DNA of 64,000 nt from Modestobacter muralis (lineage in GTDB: Bacteria; Actinomycetota; Actinomycetes; Mycobacteriales; Geodermatophilaceae). This document shows, one piece after another, positions 61,015-64,000 of this stretch (within the stretch, counting starts at the first letter, position 1; each line of letters starts with the position of its first letter). The stretch lies in contig NZ_JAAGWH010000012.1 in the NCBI RefSeq assembly GCF_010682105.1, positions 1 to 64,000 of the forward strand. The letters are read 5' to 3'. Below the pieces are notes generated by a model. It made no database searches. It was not told the origin of the DNA and saw nothing but the letters and a program-made list of their open reading frames with translations. The position numbers were made by a program, and so were the translations under genes.

Positions 61015-61869
61015 GTGGACGGGGTGACGAGTCCTCGGGTGGCGCTCTGGCGGAACGGTGCGGCGACGGCGGTCTCCCCGGACGAGCCGGTGGTCACCGC
61101 GTTCGACCTGGGCCTGGGCCGCGGCGACGGCGTCTTCGAGTCCGCGCTGGTCGCCGGCGGTGCGACCCCTCACCTGGACGACCACCTGGTCCGGCTGCGG
61201 CGCTCGGCGGGAGTCCTCGGCATCGCCCACCCCGGGGACGACGCGGTGCGGGCCGTGGTGGCCGCCGCGGTCGGCGGCTGGCCGGCCGACGTCGAGGGCG
61301 CCTGCCGGGTGTTCCTCACCCGCAACCTCGGGGACGGCACCCCGCCCACCCTGCTGGCCCTGCTGGCCGCCGTCCCGGCCGAGACGCTGCGCCAGCGCAC
61401 CGAGGGCGTCAGCGTCGTCACCCTGTCCCTGGGCATCCCGGCCGACTTCCGGGCGGGCGCGCCGTGGCTGCTGGGCGGCGCGAAGACGTTGTCCTACGCG
61501 GTGAACATGGCCGCCGGCCGGCATGCGCACTCCGTCGGCGCCGACGACGTCGTCCTCACCTCGCTGGAGGGGCGGGTGCTGGAGGGGCCGACCTCGACCG
61601 TCGTGTGGGCCGCCGGCGGCCGGCTGCACACCCCGCCGGTGGAGACCGGGATCCTCGCCGGCACGACCCAGGCCCGGCTATTCACCCGCGCCGAGGCCGA
61701 CGGCTGGCCCACGTCGGTCACCCCCGGCACGGTGGCCGACCTGCACGCCGCCGACGCCGTCTGGCTGCTGTCGGGCATCCGCGGGGCCACCACGGTGACC
61801 CGGCTGGACGGCGTCGAGCGCGGGGACGCCGGGCTGTCCGGGCGGGTGCGGGAGCTCCTCGACCGGTAA
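61015..61869 (+). CDS. class IV aminotransferase / 4-amino-4-deoxychorismate lyase
   Basis: 284 residues of fold-type IV PLP enzymes: [17 protein letters not shown], the PLP-lysine in [16 protein letters not shown] (about residue 162), [19 protein letters not shown] and [12 protein letters not shown]. Short length and sequence favour PabC (folate synthesis) over branched-chain aminotransferase, but not certainly. GTG 61015 used; GTG 61024 possible. Divergent from fur across 29 bp. Confidence 0.8.
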   Translation: MDGVTSPRVALWRNGAATAVSPDEPVVTAFDLGLGRGDGVFESALVAGGATPHLDDHLVRLRRSAGVLGIAHPGDDAVRAVVAAAVGGWPADVEGACRVFLTRNLGDGTPPTLLALLAAVPAETLRQRTEGVSVVTLSLGIPADFRAGAPWLLGGAKTLSYAVNMAAGRHAHSVGADDVVLTSLEGRVLEGPTSTVVWAAGGRLHTPPVETGILAGTTQARLFTRAEADGWPTSVTPGTVADLHAADAVWLLSGIRGATTVTRLDGVERGDAGLSGRVRELLDR

Positions 61870-61879
61870 GGTCGCCCCC

Positions 61880-61926
61880 GGTGCGCCGGGAAGTCTGGTC
61901 GGCAACTCCTCAGCCGACCCCGCACC
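61880..61926 (+). ncRNA. structured leader upstream of nhaA, possible riboswitch-like element
   Basis: Between the stop of the upstream gene and the nhaA start, GGTGCG (61880-61885) pairs with CGCACC (61921-61926) and GGTCGGC (61897-61903) pairs with GCCGACC (61913-61919), leaving an asymmetric internal loop CCGGGAAGTCT. The whole folds into a two-stem RNA ending 14 nt before the start codon. nhaA genes in other bacteria carry conserved RNA leaders; I cannot say whether this is one of them. Confidence 0.5.
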
Positions 61927-61940
61927 CCGGAGCTGCCCCC

Positions 61941-63251
61941 GTGCCCAGCACCCTGTTCGCCCGCGGTTCGTACCGCGAGGCCACCCGCATCGCCGACGTC
62001 CTGCGCAAGGAGACCGTCGGCGGCGTCCTGCTCATGATCGGTGCATTCATCGCGCTGGTCTGGGCCAACACCCCCTGGTCGGCGGCCTACGAGTCGTTGC
62101 GCGACCTCCGGGTCGGCCCGTCGGACCTCCTCGGGCTGCACCTGGACCTGTCGCTGGGCACCTGGGCCGCCGACGGCCTGCTCGCGGTCTTCTTCTTCGT
62201 CGCCGGGCTCGAGCTCAAGCGCGAGTTCGTCGCCGGCGACCTCCGCGACCCGCGCAAGGCCGCCCTGCCGGTGGCCGCGGCCGTGGGCGGCATGGCCGTG
62301 CCGGCGCTGTTCTACGTGCTGGTCAACCTGCGCACCGGCGACGGCGCGCTGACCGGCTGGGCCATCCCCACCGCGACCGACATCGCCTTCGCCCTCGCGG
62401 TGCTCGCGGTGATCAGCACCCACCTGCCCACCGGGCTGCGCACGTTCCTGCTGACCCTGGCGATCGTCGACGACCTGCTGGCCATACTGATCATCGCCGT
62501 CTTCTACACCTCCACGCTGCAGGTCGTGCCGCTGCTGCTGTCCCTCGTGCCGATCGCGCTGTTCGGCGTGCTGGTGCAGAAGCGGGTCCGGTCCTGGTAC
62601 CTGCTGCTGCCACTGGCGCTGCTCGCCTGGGTGCTCATGCACGAGTCGGGCGTGCACGCGACCGTCGCCGGAGTGCTGCTGGCCTTCACCGTGCCCGTCG
62701 TGCGCAGCGACGCCGCCGGCGGCCCGGACGCCGGGCCCGGGATGGCCGAGCACTTCGAGCACCGGGTGCGGCCGATCTCGCAGGGGTTCGCCGTCCCGGT
62801 GTTCGCCTTCTTCTCCGCCGGGGTGACCGTCGGCGGGCTCTCCGGGCTGGGCACCGCGCTGTCGGACAGCGTCGCCATCGGCATCGTCGTCGGCCTGGTC
62901 GCGGGCAAGACCGTCGGCATCGCCGGGGCCACCTGGCTGGTCAGCCGGTTCACGAAGGCCGAGCTGGACCCCGAGCTCGGCTGGCCCGACGTGGTCGGCC
63001 TCGCGATGCTCGGCGGGATGGGCTTCACCGTCTCGCTGCTGATCGGCGAGCTGGCCTTCGGCGCCGGCTCGCTGCGCGACGAGCACGTCAAGGTGGGCGT
63101 CCTGACCGGCACGCTGCTGGCCGCACTGCTGGCCGCGGTGGTGCTCCGGCTGCGCGACCGCCGGTACCGGCTGGTCGCCGAGGAGGAGGCCCGGGACGAC
63201 GACGCCGACGGGGTCCCGGACGTCTACCAGCGGCCGTCCGCCGAGAGCTGA
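61941..63251 (+). CDS. nhaA: Na+/H+ antiporter NhaA
   Basis: 436 residues, about 11-12 transmembrane helices. [40 protein letters not shown] and [19 protein letters not shown] carry the Asp pair and unwound-helix motifs required for ion binding; [21 protein letters not shown] is the C-terminal signature. It exchanges Na+ for protons to control pH and sodium. GTG at 61941 with GGAG 8 nt upstream. Confidence 0.92.
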   Translation: MPSTLFARGSYREATRIADVLRKETVGGVLLMIGAFIALVWANTPWSAAYESLRDLRVGPSDLLGLHLDLSLGTWAADGLLAVFFFVAGLELKREFVAGDLRDPRKAALPVAAAVGGMAVPALFYVLVNLRTGDGALTGWAIPTATDIAFALAVLAVISTHLPTGLRTFLLTLAIVDDLLAILIIAVFYTSTLQVVPLLLSLVPIALFGVLVQKRVRSWYLLLPLALLAWVLMHESGVHATVAGVLLAFTVPVVRSDAAGGPDAGPGMAEHFEHRVRPISQGFAVPVFAFFSAGVTVGGLSGLGTALSDSVAIGIVVGLVAGKTVGIAGATWLVSRFTKAELDPELGWPDVVGLAMLGGMGFTVSLLIGELAFGAGSLRDEHVKVGVLTGTLLAALLAAVVLRLRDRRYRLVAEEEARDDDADGVPDVYQRPSAES

Positions 63252-63260
63252 AATATGTCG

Positions 63261-63289
63261 TTGCCGACCTCCAGATCGCGTCGTACGGT
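63261..63289 (+). promoter_or_regulatory. promoter-like -35/-10 pair
   Basis: TTGCCG (63261-63266) and TACGGT (63284-63289) with a 17-bp spacer, the best sigma-70-type match I see in the window, directly ahead of the mini-ORF. Confidence 0.5.
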
Positions 63290-63324
63290 TGGGTCACACG
63301 AGAGAGGAGGTGGTCCCGAAGTTG

Positions 63325-63360
63325 ATGACTTACAGGACGCGTGAGGTGGCTGTCCGCTAG
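63325..63360 (+). CDS. 11-codon mini-ORF / leader peptide
   Basis: ATG-started MTYRTREVAVR and TAG, following AGGAGGTGG (63305-63313), fully complementary to the 16S 3' end; spacing is somewhat long (14 nt to ATG; an in-frame TTG is 11 nt away and a GTG overlaps the SD). Lower GC than surroundings. Probably a leader peptide or the start of a conserved RNA; function unknown. Confidence 0.4.
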   Translation: MTYRTREVAVR

Positions 63361-63475
63361 CCGCCGTCCAGATGGGCCGCCCGCCCGGTCTCTGTGGAAG
63401 ACCCACAGCTCGGACTGAGCAGCGGCATCCCGCCCGTCCGTCGATGGCGGCGAGCGAGAACCGGACAGTCACCCG

Positions 63476-63562
63476 ACCCCCAGGCTGCCGACGTTGTCCA
63501 GTCGGCCCGTGCGCAGCTCTCCCACTACGGTGGGGTGCAGCGCCACGGAGCAGCCTGGGGGT
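63476..63562. repeat. 13-bp inverted repeat around about 61 bp
   Basis: ACCCCCAGGCTGC (63476-63488) and its exact reverse complement (63550-63562); both arms are also flanked by CGGACA copies at slightly different distances. It sits immediately upstream of the last gene. Confidence 0.45.
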
Positions 63563-63586
63563 TGTCCGTTGTCTGGGGGGTGGAGC

Positions 63587-64000
63587 GTGCAGTTCACCGG
63601 CCGTTCGGTCGCCTTGGACACCGTCGCCGGCCTCTGGCTGGCCGAGTCCGCGCAGGCCGCTCCACCGGGCACCGTCGCCGCTCTGGTCCCCTCCTCCTTC
63701 GAGGCCGTCGCCCGGGTCTTCCACCCCGCCGTCCGCTACGTCGGCGACGACGACGTCGAGGTCCCCTGGTCCTCCGTCGCCGCGGCCAACGGCACCACGG
63801 CCCACCCGCTCATGCAGTGGGGCTCGGTCACCGGGGCCATGGAGTACTTCGAGAACGACGACCAGGCCCCGCTCTGGCACGGCGCCCCGGCCCGCGGCCA
63901 CCTGCCCGCCCCGGTCGCCGAACGCCTCGTCGCCGTCCTCACCCGCTGGACGACGACGCCCGACGTCTGCTGGTTCGCCGTCGCGCAGGGCGGCGCGGTC
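63587..64000 (+). CDS. uncharacterised protein, N-terminal part (cut by right edge)
   Basis: 138 codons from a GTG at 63587, open to the edge. Soluble-looking, with VPWSSVAAANGTTAHPLMQW, TGAMEYFENDDQAPLWHGAP and LVAVLTRWTTTPDVCWFAV. It recalls actinobacterial proteins of unknown function about 200 residues long. Strong third-position GC supports it as coding. A GGGGGGTGGAGC stretch precedes the start. Confidence 0.6.
   Translation, partial: MQFTGRSVALDTVAGLWLAESAQAAPPGTVAALVPSSFEAVARVFHPAVRYVGDDDVEVPWSSVAAANGTTAHPLMQWGSVTGAMEYFENDDQAPLWHGAPARGHLPAPVAERLVAVLTRWTTTPDVCWFAVAQGGAV

Larger units (their letters stand above)
63252..63586. other. 335-bp region before the right-edge gene
   Basis: No normal-size gene. 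It contains a promoter-like pair (63261 and 63284), a mini-ORF with a perfect Shine-Dalgarno (63325-63360), a small hairpin CTGTGG-AAGA-CCCACAG near 63391-63408 and a 13-bp inverted repeat (63476/63550) before the last gene. Confidence 0.5.

Noticed and set aside
1-64000. tRNA or rRNA genes
   Set aside because: No T-loop-like GGTTCGAATCC context or cloverleaf and no rRNA-like sequence was seen; very short or unusual RNAs could still be missed.

Overview
The window is very GC-rich, densely packed, mostly GTG/ATG-started chromosomal DNA of a high-GC actinobacterium. Gene content and order (rex-hemA-hemC-hemD-hemB, hemL followed by a system II cytochrome c operon, senX3-regX3, gpm1, mshA, proC, bS22, scattered men genes, an HbhA-like protein) and a 13E12/DUF222 protein at the left edge fit a Geodermatophilaceae-like genome (Blastococcus, Geodermatophilus, Modestobacter). 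The family assignment is inference. I see no rRNA, tRNA, CRISPR array, insertion sequence or prophage. The window is core chromosome, and its gene order largely matches the Mycobacterium tuberculosis Rv0474-Rv0558 interval read backwards.

Layout. 1-0.65 kb: edge-truncated DUF222 protein. 0.9-13 kb: menaquinone genes on both strands (menG, menF, menD-menC, menE-menA) with a kinase-like protein, a membrane GGDEF/EAL c-di-GMP enzyme, a CDP-alcohol phosphotransferase and a small membrane protein between them. 13-14.3 kb: small membrane protein, Lrp/AsnC regulator, hypotheticals. 14.4-26.3 kb: one long minus-strand run rex-hemA-hemC-hemD-hemB, then hemL-phosphatase-tlpA-ccdA-resB-ccsB (tetrapyrrole synthesis, then cytochrome c maturation). 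A Rex-type operator precedes rex. 26.5-34.7 kb: glutaredoxin-like protein, AMP-dependent ligase, ECF sigma factor with DUF5667 partner, HAD hydrolase, acyltransferase, NAD-dependent epimerase, the 32-residue ribosomal protein bS22 and an excisionase-type HTH protein. 35-48 kb: proC, Ppx/GppA, a Cys-rich conserved protein, GlxA-type regulator, regX3-senX3/phoU with a Pho-box-like repeat, gpm1, an alpha-oxoamine synthase, mshA. 48-63.3 kb: murB, methyltransferase, two TetR loci, a decayed VOC locus, HbhA-like/XRE pair, asparaginase, an RsiG-type c-di-GMP anti-sigma factor, ygfZ-fur, an aminotransferase IV and nhaA. 63.3-64 kb: a strong promoter with a mini-ORF, then an unknown protein cut by the right edge.

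How the genes fit together. The men genes supply menaquinone, the hem genes supply haem, and the ccs/res genes attach haem to c-type cytochromes, so most of the left half serves the respiratory chain; Rex (NADH/NAD+ sensing) is a plausible switch for the hem run. SenX3-RegX3/PhoU is the phosphate-sensing unit. The GGDEF/EAL enzyme, RsiG, the ECF sigma/DUF5667 pair and the BldC-like HTH protein resemble parts of the Streptomyces c-di-GMP/developmental network.

The most unusual non-coding signals are: (i) a family of about 56-nt palindromic elements placed directly after the stop codons of five minus-strand genes, with compensating base changes in the outer stem; (ii) a tandem pair of structured repeats between a DUF3072 gene and regX3; (iii) a structured leader before nhaA; (iv) a promoter/mini-ORF unit at 63.26-63.36 kb; and (v) at least twelve genes whose start codon lies 6-8 nt after a TANNNT hexamer, suggesting widespread leaderless transcription and very compact (29-40 bp) divergent promoters.
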